Origin: an uncultured bacterium
GTDB lineage: Bacteria > Patescibacteriota > Minisyncoccia > Moranbacterales > UBA2206
Length of the DNA: 42,757 nucleotides
Direction: 5' to 3'
Assembly: GCA_903841185.1 (NCBI GenBank)
Contig: CAIMIV010000040.1
Span: 1 to 42,757 of the forward strand
Shown here one piece after another: positions 15,763 to 22,572 of this stretch. Every line of letters begins with the position of its first letter. Within the stretch, counting starts at the first letter, position 1. The notes under the pieces were generated by a model. The model saw only the letters and a program-made list of their open reading frames with translations, was not told where the DNA came from and ran no database searches. A program made the translations under genes and the position numbers.

Positions 15763-16921
15763 AAAAATAGCTCTGGTGCATGATTTTTTGACTGACCTGG
15801 GTGGAGCCGAGCGGGTTTTGGAAGTGCTGTGCGAAATGTTTCCGGAAGCGCCGATCTACACCTTGCTCTATGACAAAGAAGCGATGCAGGGACGATTTTC
15901 CTCCAAAATTGTATATACTTCCTTTTTGCAGAAATTTCCTAAATTTTTACGAAAAAGGAAAAAATGGCTCTTGCCTTTGATGCCAGTGGCTCCGGAAATT
16001 TTTGACCTGCGGGATTTCGATGTGGTAATCAGCAGTTCTGGCGCTTGGACGAAGGGGATTGTTACGCGCCTCAACACCACCCATATTTCCTATCTGCATA
16101 GCCCGATGCGCTTTGCTTGGGACGTGAGTGAGGAATATTTAGGTCAGCAGAAGAAAGGCCGGGCACTGAACTTGTGCGCCAGGCTCCTGCTAAACTATTT
16201 GCGGCTGTGGGACAAGGCGGCGGCCGATCGGCCGGATTTTTTAGTGGCCAATTCCAAATATACGCAAAAGAGAATTAAGAAATATTATGGGCGGGAAAGC
16301 ACTATTATTTACCCTCCTGTAAATTTCCAATTTCCAATTTCCAATTTTGAATCAAGTCAGAATTTAGAATGTTCTAATTTAGAAATTGAATCATCCGCCG
16401 CGGCGGACAAAATTCAAAATTCAAAATTCTTTCTGATTGTTTCCAGGCTGTCGCCGTATAAAAAAATCGATGTGGTAGTGGAGGCTTTCAATAAGCTGGG
16501 CTTGCCGCTGGTGGTAATTGGGACAGGGCAGCAGGAAAAATATTTGCGTTCCATTGCGGAGAAGAATGTGAAAATTCTAGGCTACCAGTCAGATGCGGAT
16601 GTGGCTAGTTATTATGCGGGTGCCCGGGCTTTTGTTTTTGCCGGGGTGGATGATTTTGGCATGAGTCCGGTGGAGGCCATGGTGCACGGTGTGCCGGTGC
16701 TAGCTATCCGCAAGGGAGGGGTGCTGGAGACAGTTGTGGAAGGGCGGACGGGAGAATTTTTTGACGCCGCGACGCCAGAGGTGATTGCGGATGGGGTGCG
16801 CCGATTGATTGAAAATGAAAAAAGCTATGATAAGCAAGTTATTATAGATAGGGCACGAGAATTTTCGAAAGAAAGGTTTATTAGGGAGTTGGAAGGATAC
16901 ATTATAAATTACATAACATAA
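15746..16921 (+). CDS. GT4-family glycosyltransferase with the same in-frame insert
   Basis: A 391-residue GT-B enzyme. Its N-terminal domain begins IALVHDFLTDLGGAERVLEVL, as in WbaZ/mannosyltransferase-like GT4 proteins; the donor domain has FFLIVSRLSPYKKID and AGVDDFGMSPVEAMVHGVPVLA, with the acidic pair of the E-x7-E motif as D/E. It probably adds a sugar to the same glycan as the enzyme of the overlapping upstream gene. At residues about 200-228, again in the linker between the two Rossmann domains, lies repeat-derived peptide ending IESSAAADKIQNSKF, identical to that in the upstream GT4 and encoded by an identical 46-nt DNA block. The rest of the two proteins is only distantly similar, so this identity reflects insertion or conversion of the repeat rather than recent gene duplication. 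Confidence 0.9.
   Translation: MELKNKKIALVHDFLTDLGGAERVLEVLCEMFPEAPIYTLLYDKEAMQGRFSSKIVYTSFLQKFPKFLRKRKKWLLPLMPVAPEIFDLRDFDVVISSSGAWTKGIVTRLNTTHISYLHSPMRFAWDVSEEYLGQQKKGRALNLCARLLLNYLRLWDKAAADRPDFLVANSKYTQKRIKKYYGRESTIIYPPVNFQFPISNFESSQNLECSNLEIESSAAADKIQNSKFFLIVSRLSPYKKIDVVVEAFNKLGLPLVVIGTGQQEKYLRSIAEKNVKILGYQSDADVASYYAGARAFVFAGVDDFGMSPVEAMVHGVPVLAIRKGGVLETVVEGRTGEFFDAATPEVIADGVRRLIENEKSYDKQVIIDRAREFSKERFIRELEGYIINYIT
16343..16428. repeat. Palindromic element inside the second GT4 gene
   Basis: A left arm AATTTTGAAT (16343-16352), preceded by three tandem AATTTCC units, pairs with the right arm at 16412-16428. The core is TCCGCCGCGGCGGA (16394-16407). It shares 46 identical nt with the element in the upstream gene and is read in the same frame. 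Confidence 0.85.
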
Positions 16922-16976
16922 AACATACAGCATATAGCAAATAAAAAATTGTTATATGTTTTATGCTGCATGTTTC

Positions 16977-17855
16977 ATGCAAATCATCGGTAATCAAAAA
17001 ATAATAAAACTGTTAGAGAGGATTGTGGCTAAAAAGAGCATTGCTAATGCCTATCTTTTTCTTGGCCCGACGGGGGTGGGGAAATTAGAGGCGGCCTTAT
17101 TTTTCGCTAAAAAAATAGTTAACAACACGGAAGCAATAGATTCTAACTTGATTATGATAGCGCCGGAGACAGAAGAAAAAAATGGGGTGATAAAAAAAAG
17201 AGATATTAAAATCGAAGCCATTCGAGAGTTGCAACACCAATTGAGCCTGACCTCTACCGGGGGCGGATATAAAGCGGTGGTCATTGATGAGGCGGAGCGC
17301 TTGAATGTGACCGCCCAAAATGCGTTGCTAAAAACATTAGAGGAGCCTAATGCGCAGGTGGTGCTGATTCTAGTGGCGCAAAATGAAAGGAAATTGTTGC
17401 CCACCATTATTTCGCGCTGTCAAAAAATAAAACTGGGCTTGGTGTCTGACAGTGAAATAGTCAATGGTTTACCGCAAAACATGGTCAATAAAGATGACAT
17501 AATTTTTTGGTCTGCCGGTCGTGGTGAGGTGGCGCAGAGTTTTTTGAGAGATCCTCAAGAGTTGGAATATCGAAGAGAGATAAAGAAAGACTTTCTCACC
17601 TTGACTGCCGGCAGTATCGGGGAAAGATTTGCCTTGGCGGAAAAGTGGAGCAAGGACACGAGTGACTTGCCGAAAAAAATGGATATTTGGACAATTCTTT
17701 TGCGCCAAGTGATGCTGGATAAAATAAAAATAAAGCAACTCTCTCCGGCGAAGGCCTTGCTGGTGCTGGAAGCGATGGCTAGTAGTATGAAACAAATTAA
17801 GGAAACCAACGCCAACACCAAATTGGTATTGGAAAATTTATTTCTGAAAATATAA
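16977..17855 (+). CDS. holB: DNA polymerase III delta' subunit
   Basis: A 292-residue AAA+ clamp-loader protein. The N-terminal part has IIGNQKIIKLLERIVAKKSIANAYLF, then GPTGVGK (Walker A), the Walker-B-like VVIDEAERLN, LLKTLEEP, and the sensor region IISRCQKI. Delta' works with delta and tau/gamma to load the sliding clamp; in many bacteria it is ATPase-inactive, although here the P-loop is intact. The zinc-binding cysteines of E. coli delta' are absent, as in many short homologues. The start at 16977 is chosen because the upstream in-frame residues are translated from an AT-rich inverted repeat (about 16920-16975) and the HolB family begins with this IIGNQ segment. It is followed 6 nt later by ftsQ. 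dnaE lies at 32108-35632. Confidence 0.88.
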   Translation: MQIIGNQKIIKLLERIVAKKSIANAYLFLGPTGVGKLEAALFFAKKIVNNTEAIDSNLIMIAPETEEKNGVIKKRDIKIEAIRELQHQLSLTSTGGGYKAVVIDEAERLNVTAQNALLKTLEEPNAQVVLILVAQNERKLLPTIISRCQKIKLGLVSDSEIVNGLPQNMVNKDDIIFWSAGRGEVAQSFLRDPQELEYRREIKKDFLTLTAGSIGERFALAEKWSKDTSDLPKKMDIWTILLRQVMLDKIKIKQLSPAKALLVLEAMASSMKQIKETNANTKLVLENLFLKI

Positions 17856-17861
17856 ACCATA

Positions 17862-18863
17862 ATGAATTTTTTTAAAAAAAAACTGAATAATTTGTCGGGG
17901 TTGAAAAAGAATCGCGTGGTGCGGGAATTGCCCAAGTCGTATGCTGGCAGGAGTGTTATCGTCAGTAAGAAAAAAGTTAACAACGTTAGCAAGGTCAATT
18001 CTTTTTACGTTAGGCTGGTCACATGGCTATTGGGCTTGATTTTTTTTGGGACTACAATTTATAGTCTTTTCTTTTCCCAGCTGCTGGCGGTAACCGCCAT
18101 AGATATTCGAGGAGCGCACAATTTATCGGCAAAAGAGTTGTCTGACACCGTGACCGCTGAACTAGCGGGCAAAATAAGCAGTGTCATCCGGAGCGATAAT
18201 TTGCTGATGGTAGATGCATCACAAATAGAGACCGTTTTACGCGACAAATATAAGATAATTAAGCAGGTGCAAATTACGAAACAATTTCCGGACAAATTAA
18301 TTGTCACCTTGCAAGAGCGAAAATCCCAATTAGTGTATTGCGTGGGCGGAGGATGTTTTGTGATTGATGAAGAAGGTCGGGCGTATGCGCCGGCTGATTT
18401 TGAGCAGGGTCAGTTGGGAGAAAAAGATTTACTGACGTTGCGGGATGACAGTGGTAAAGAAATTGTGCTGGATGATTTTTGGATGGATTTAGGATTTATG
18501 CAATTTGTGTTGGACGTCGAAAGCCAATTGCAGATGGAAGATATTCCCATCAAAAAAGAGTTTTCCACGCCGATCCTCATTTCGGGGGATGTGCGCGTAG
18601 AAACAGTGGCGGGTTGGAAAATATATTTTAACAAAAATTTAGGAGTGAAAGCTGGCATGGAGATGCTAAAAACGGTTTTGAAAAACAGCATTCCGGAGGG
18701 GCAAATTAAAGACTTGGAATATATCGATGTGCGTTTGGCAGATAAGGTATATTATAAACTGAAGACCAATAATGCAGTTGAAAACAGTGGTGCAATTGTC
18801 CCAGTGCCAGTAGAAAACATCCCCACAAATACAGTAAAGAAAGATGATAAAAAGAAAAAATAG
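17862..18863 (+). CDS. ftsQ: Cell-division protein FtsQ/DivIB
   Basis: A 333-residue bitopic protein: a basic cytoplasmic N-terminus (residues 1-48), one membrane helix (about 49-71), then a POTRA domain opening with VTAIDIRGAHNLSAKEL and containing VQITKQFPDKLIVTLQERKSQLVY, the FtsQ signature. A beta domain follows to about 300 and a charged tail ends KKDDKKKK. FtsQ links early and late divisome proteins (FtsB, FtsL, FtsW/FtsI) in the periplasm. The N-terminal extension is longer than in E. coli and resembles Gram-positive DivIB. It follows holB by 6 nt and ends at a strong bidirectional terminator. ftsA and ftsZ are not in the window. Confidence 0.9.
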   Translation: MNFFKKKLNNLSGLKKNRVVRELPKSYAGRSVIVSKKKVNNVSKVNSFYVRLVTWLLGLIFFGTTIYSLFFSQLLAVTAIDIRGAHNLSAKELSDTVTAELAGKISSVIRSDNLLMVDASQIETVLRDKYKIIKQVQITKQFPDKLIVTLQERKSQLVYCVGGGCFVIDEEGRAYAPADFEQGQLGEKDLLTLRDDSGKEIVLDDFWMDLGFMQFVLDVESQLQMEDIPIKKEFSTPILISGDVRVETVAGWKIYFNKNLGVKAGMEMLKTVLKNSIPEGQIKDLEYIDVRLADKVYYKLKTNNAVENSGAIVPVPVENIPTNTVKKDDKKKK

Positions 18864-18875
18864 TTCGATGAAAAT

Positions 18876-18910
18876 AAAAAAATCATCCCATGTAACGGGA
18901 TGATTTTTTT
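18876..18910. terminator. Bidirectional terminator between convergent genes
   Basis: A 14-bp stem (18876-18889/18897-18910), A-rich on one side and T-rich on the other, serves ftsQ on the plus strand and the GT-C gene on the minus strand. Confidence 0.9.
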
Positions 18911-18917
18911 AGTGTGG

Positions 18918-20723
18918 CTAATTTATTTCACTAGGCGTCAAATGATAGATGAGAATGGAAGTGCCCACTTGATAGAGAGGATCTTTGTCACGCAGCCAGC
19001 GATAGGACTCGGCGTCGCTTTTTCTTTGGTCATAGATGCCTTCCTGCAAAAACAACGTGGAGATGGCATACCAGCCTGGTTCAATGGGACGTTTGGCGGC
19101 CCACCACCTTTCATAACGGCCGCCGATATAATAATCTAGGTCCGCCATGCCAAAATAATCTACTTTAATTTTAGCTATTTCCGGATGGGCAGTCAAAAAT
19201 AGTTGTAATCTTTTCAGATCTTGACCCCAATCCGCGTTGGAATCGGTAGCGAAGTGGTAGCCTTGCATCGGTCCGCCAGCCAGGCTGTTGAAATAGGAAG
19301 TGTAGCTAGGATAAGCCATGATGGTTTGAAAAATAAGAATGCCCAAGAGGATAGAAAGGGCAAGGTAGCTGAGGCGTTTAGCGTGATGGTGCCTTTTGCG
19401 GATGAAACGAAAGAGACCCACACTGAGCAAAATATACATAAAAGGAAAAATCGGCAACAGGTGACGCAGGCCGATATTGAGCCGGCCGGTGATGCTGGTG
19501 AAGGCGTAGAGAGCGATGAAAGTGAGCATAGAGAATTCAATCACGCGGGTGCGCAGATAATGTGCCAGGTGATGGCCGATTTTTTTCGGCTCGCTAATGA
19601 CAGATTTCGCCATGGCCAGAAGAGTGATAGCCAAAGAAAAAAACAGGAGAAAAATAGTGGGCAAAGGTTCTTTGATGAGGAAAATAATGGGAAAATAAGA
19701 GAGAAAGCCTTGGACGCTGATTTCGCCCAGGAAATAGGTAATATTGCCGCCACCGACTCTTTGAAAAACGCGGGCGACACCGAAAACATAATCCGCCATC
19801 GGCATGAGTGCGGGATAGTGGTTGATGCTCAAAATGACTGCGCGGGTGTAGATGGTCAGAGCGCGAGTATCACCAGGTTTCATATAATGATCCAGTATTT
19901 CCGGTAATTTTGTTTGGGGCTGATCATAGGTGTTGAGATAATAGGCAACATAAACAACAACGAAGGAAATTAGAAAAACTGCGGCGCCTTTCCAGAGGTA
20001 TTCACCTAAAATTTTTAGTTTGCTTTTTTTATGGCCAAGTTTGATGAGCGGGTAGAGAATAATAAGCAGTCCAAAGACAGGAAAGGTGAGGACGGCGGAA
20101 AATTTGGCCAGTTGCACGAGTCCGAGGAAGAGTCCGGCGAGCAGCATATTTTTGCGGGTGGGTTCTTTGATGAAGCGCAGAAAATAGTAGAAGGCGAAAG
20201 TAATAAAGGCGGCGATGCCCACGTCAGTGGTGACAAAGTGATTGTGACCCAAGATGTTGGGATCAAAAGCATAGAGAACGAGGGCAAAAAGTCCGGCACC
20301 GAGACCGGCCAGTTCGCGCGTCCATTTGAAAATAAACAGCCCAAGGAGAAGAGAAAGTAGGATGATCGGCAGGCGCGACCAAAAAATGATTTGATCGGGA
20401 TTGTTGCCGGAAGCAAAGAGAAAATTCTTCCCCGCGTTCCACTGGCTAGCATCGGCATCATCCTTGGTCCAAAAATCAGCCTCGGCGTCAAACTTGGGGT
20501 GCAAGAAAAGCAGAGGAAAAGCGGCCAGGTCTTTGAGGAGCGGCGGATGCTCCGGATTGAGGCGCATATCATGTTGCGTCAAATAGGAATAGCCGGCGGG
20601 AATGTGCGCCGCCTCGTCATAAATCAAGGAATCATTCTTAGCGTTCAATAGCGACACGCTCAACATAAAAATTAGAATGAGGAGGATGAGGCTGCGATAA
20701 TTTTTTTCGAGAAATTTTTGCAT
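18918..20723 (-). CDS. Polytopic GT-C glycosyltransferase (PMT/ArnT-like)
   Basis: About 601 residues with ten or more membrane helices. The first extracytoplasmic loop has the acidic motif YDEAAHIPAGYSYL and then RLNPEHPPLLKDLAAFPLL, as in GT39/PMT-type enzymes that use polyprenyl-phosphate sugars to glycosylate proteins or lipids outside the membrane; the Asp-Glu pair is the expected catalytic or metal site. The C-terminal loop contains DSNADWGQDLKRLQLFL, a segment also common in this group. The ATG at 20723 is preferred to an in-frame GTG at 20741, because the latter lies in the inverted-repeat element. Another GT-C gene lies upstream on the same strand; the two may glycosylate surface proteins. 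Confidence 0.85.
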   Translation of the reverse strand: MQKFLEKNYRSLILLILIFMLSVSLLNAKNDSLIYDEAAHIPAGYSYLTQHDMRLNPEHPPLLKDLAAFPLLFLHPKFDAEADFWTKDDADASQWNAGKNFLFASGNNPDQIIFWSRLPIILLSLLLGLFIFKWTRELAGLGAGLFALVLYAFDPNILGHNHFVTTDVGIAAFITFAFYYFLRFIKEPTRKNMLLAGLFLGLVQLAKFSAVLTFPVFGLLIILYPLIKLGHKKSKLKILGEYLWKGAAVFLISFVVVYVAYYLNTYDQPQTKLPEILDHYMKPGDTRALTIYTRAVILSINHYPALMPMADYVFGVARVFQRVGGGNITYFLGEISVQGFLSYFPIIFLIKEPLPTIFLLFFSLAITLLAMAKSVISEPKKIGHHLAHYLRTRVIEFSMLTFIALYAFTSITGRLNIGLRHLLPIFPFMYILLSVGLFRFIRKRHHHAKRLSYLALSILLGILIFQTIMAYPSYTSYFNSLAGGPMQGYHFATDSNADWGQDLKRLQLFLTAHPEIAKIKVDYFGMADLDYYIGGRYERWWAAKRPIEPGWYAISTLFLQEGIYDQRKSDAESYRWLRDKDPLYQVGTSILIYHLTPSEIN

Positions 20724-20732
20724 AATTTTTTT

Positions 20733-20863
20733 ATCCCGCACTAACTTTTCACAGGCGCTGGCGCCATAGTAATCAGTTTTTGTGCATAGAGTTTAATGTA
20801 TTAAAATTTAATGCTGTTAATTTGCAAATTTGCGTATGTAAAGGTGAAAAGTTAGTGCGGGAT
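20733..20863. repeat. 131-bp element with perfect 20-bp terminal inverted repeats (copy B)
   Basis: Arms 20733-20752 and 20844-20863 are exact complements and contain CCCGCACTAACTTT, shared with the palindrome at 1603-1670. The element fills the gap between the two GT-C genes: one end abuts the stop codon at 20864, the other lies 9 nt from the next start. The interior is AT-rich with GGCGCTGGCGCC. It has MITE-like geometry without coding capacity. Confidence 0.8.
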
Positions 20864-22423
20864 TTATTTTAAAACATAATAAACACTGCCCAAGGTACCA
20901 GTGACTTCGGTGAGGGTTAGGTTGGGAAATCTTTGCTGGAGTTCATTCATGGCGTCGCGATTATTTTCCGTAAAGAAAATCATGAAATCAGTGGTAGTGG
21001 GTTGTAATTTTTGCAGTTCATTGGGATAGAAAAAGGACGCTGTGTGCGCGTGAGTGAGGACATCAACGGGTGCCTTTTCAATGGTGTTATAGCTCGTGAT
21101 AACAAATTTTTCCTGTTCTCTGGGAAGAGTGTTGATGTATTTAGCCATGTCCGTGATGTTTTTGTTGAAAGAGAGACCGACCTTTTCTTTCTGAGCCCAA
21201 AAATAGTTGTATTTAATGGCATTGAAGATGCCACTGGAAAGAAGCATAGTTATGACAATGCTAAGGACGATTTTTTGATAGAACTTAGAACTTTCCTTGG
21301 ATTTTTCTAGTAAATAACCGAAAACTAAAGAGGCAATAATCATAACTGCCGGCAAAGTGCCGATGGAACGCAGGGCGTGGGGCAGGCTTTCAGCAGTCAT
21401 GAACTCCGGAATAAGCATGACGAAAAACCAAGCCATCAGAAGCGCATGAATATTGAGATCCGTATCACGCTCTTTATTTTTTAGCCGATGAATAAATAAA
21501 GAAACTAGTTTGGTCAGGGAATAGAAAAAGCCGAAAATAAAACCGATGCCTACCAGCGGGTCAAGCACGGGATAGGGCGGATAGTTGTGGCGCCAGTTTT
21601 GGTCGCCATAAAAATTATATTTAATCAAACTTAGGGAAAAGCTTCGGAAAAAGGTTTCCACGAGATGGCCTTGGTTGACAGTGGGCGATAGAATGGAAAT
21701 GGAATCGGAGCGCGATTCAAAATATTCCGGATGAGCATAGAAGGTGTAGAGCATTGGTGCGGCGGCAAGAAACATAGTGGCCACAAAAACCAAAATATGT
21801 TTCCAATAATCTCTAAGAAAATATTTTTTAGAGAGAATAAGAGAACCAAGTAGAATGATGAGGATGAGCGGAGCAATACGAAAAGCGATATAGGTGTGTA
21901 TTCCCGCTCCAAAAATAAAACCTCCCCAGGCAAAGTCACGGAACTTTTTTGTTCGGATAGCGCGGAACATAAAATAGAAAGTAAACACCAAAATACAGGG
22001 CAAGAGATTGGCGCGAAAAGCGATGCGGCTGAAGTTGATCGCCCAAAAAGAAGTGGCATAGAGAAAACTGGCAATGAGAGCTAGGTTTTCTTTTTGAAAA
22101 AGTTCTTTGGTCAGGAGATAGGTGCCAAAGATAGTCAGAGTGCCAAAAATAATAGCGGGCAGTTTAAGCGTGAGAACGCTGATACCAAGAAATTTGAAGG
22201 AGAGAGCGATAAGATTCATGAAGAGTCCCTCGCGGCCTTGATTAGCCGGATAAAACCATTGATAAGCGCCGGTCTCGTTGGCGCGAATAGCATCTTGGCC
22301 ATTGACCGCTTCGTCAGGATAGACGCCGGGCGGGGTGTTATCAATATTATAAAAACGGAGGAAAAATCCTAGTGCAAGAATGAGGAAGAGCGTAGAATAG
22401 GCGATGATTTTTTTATTTTTCAT
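20864..22423 (-). CDS. Polytopic GT-C glycosyltransferase (PMT_2/ArnT-like)
   Basis: A 519-residue protein that begins with a basic stretch and a membrane helix (about 8-25). The first outer loop has RFYNIDNTPPGVYPDEAVNGQDAI, whose DE pair is the hallmark acidic motif of GT-C enzymes related to ArnT and PMT. About ten further helices follow (for example LILIILLGSLILS and VMIIASLVFGYLL), then a soluble C-terminal domain of about 90 residues. It likely transfers a lipid-linked sugar to an acceptor outside the membrane. It is transcribed divergently from the 929-residue gene at 22573 and is followed by the element at 20733-20863 and a second GT-C gene; sequence similarity between the two is low. 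Confidence 0.85.
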   Translation of the reverse strand: MKNKKIIAYSTLFLILALGFFLRFYNIDNTPPGVYPDEAVNGQDAIRANETGAYQWFYPANQGREGLFMNLIALSFKFLGISVLTLKLPAIIFGTLTIFGTYLLTKELFQKENLALIASFLYATSFWAINFSRIAFRANLLPCILVFTFYFMFRAIRTKKFRDFAWGGFIFGAGIHTYIAFRIAPLILIILLGSLILSKKYFLRDYWKHILVFVATMFLAAAPMLYTFYAHPEYFESRSDSISILSPTVNQGHLVETFFRSFSLSLIKYNFYGDQNWRHNYPPYPVLDPLVGIGFIFGFFYSLTKLVSLFIHRLKNKERDTDLNIHALLMAWFFVMLIPEFMTAESLPHALRSIGTLPAVMIIASLVFGYLLEKSKESSKFYQKIVLSIVITMLLSSGIFNAIKYNYFWAQKEKVGLSFNKNITDMAKYINTLPREQEKFVITSYNTIEKAPVDVLTHAHTASFFYPNELQKLQPTTTDFMIFFTENNRDAMNELQQRFPNLTLTEVTGTLGSVYYVLK

Positions 22424-22505
22424 ATTTATTTAGTGGAATTTATTTTTCCTTAGTAATGTAATTGAATAATAGCATATTTATGACACATGAAAAAGATGGC
22501 AAAAG

Positions 22506-22546
22506 TTATCCACAGTCTTTTGATAAACGCGGGAGTGTGGTATAGT
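22506..22546 (+). promoter_or_regulatory. DnaA box and extended -10 promoter of the ATPase module
   Basis: TTATCCACA (22506-22514) is a perfect DnaA box, within the 12-mer AGTTATCCACAG that also occurs inverted at 28944-28955. Downstream, TGG-TATAGT (22538-22546) is an extended -10, with TTTTGA 17 nt upstream as a weak -35. The geometry would let DnaA touch the promoter. Confidence 0.55.
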
Positions 22547-22572
22547 TGAGAAGGTAAATAAAGTCAATTCAT

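Noticed and set aside
16956..16976. Upstream start of holB adding seven residues
   Set aside because: The extra codons lie in an AT-rich inverted repeat and the protein family begins with the IIGNQ segment.
19221..20651. Plus-strand ORFs of up to 228 codons opposite the GT-C gene
   Set aside because: Shadows of the minus-strand membrane protein gene: charged low-complexity products, no promoter or RBS, and the minus frame has clear family motifs.
20724..20741. GTG start of the GT-C gene inside the inverted repeat
   Set aside because: It would place the N-terminus in a mobile-looking element. ATG at 20723 directly precedes the basic-then-hydrophobic start expected of the protein.
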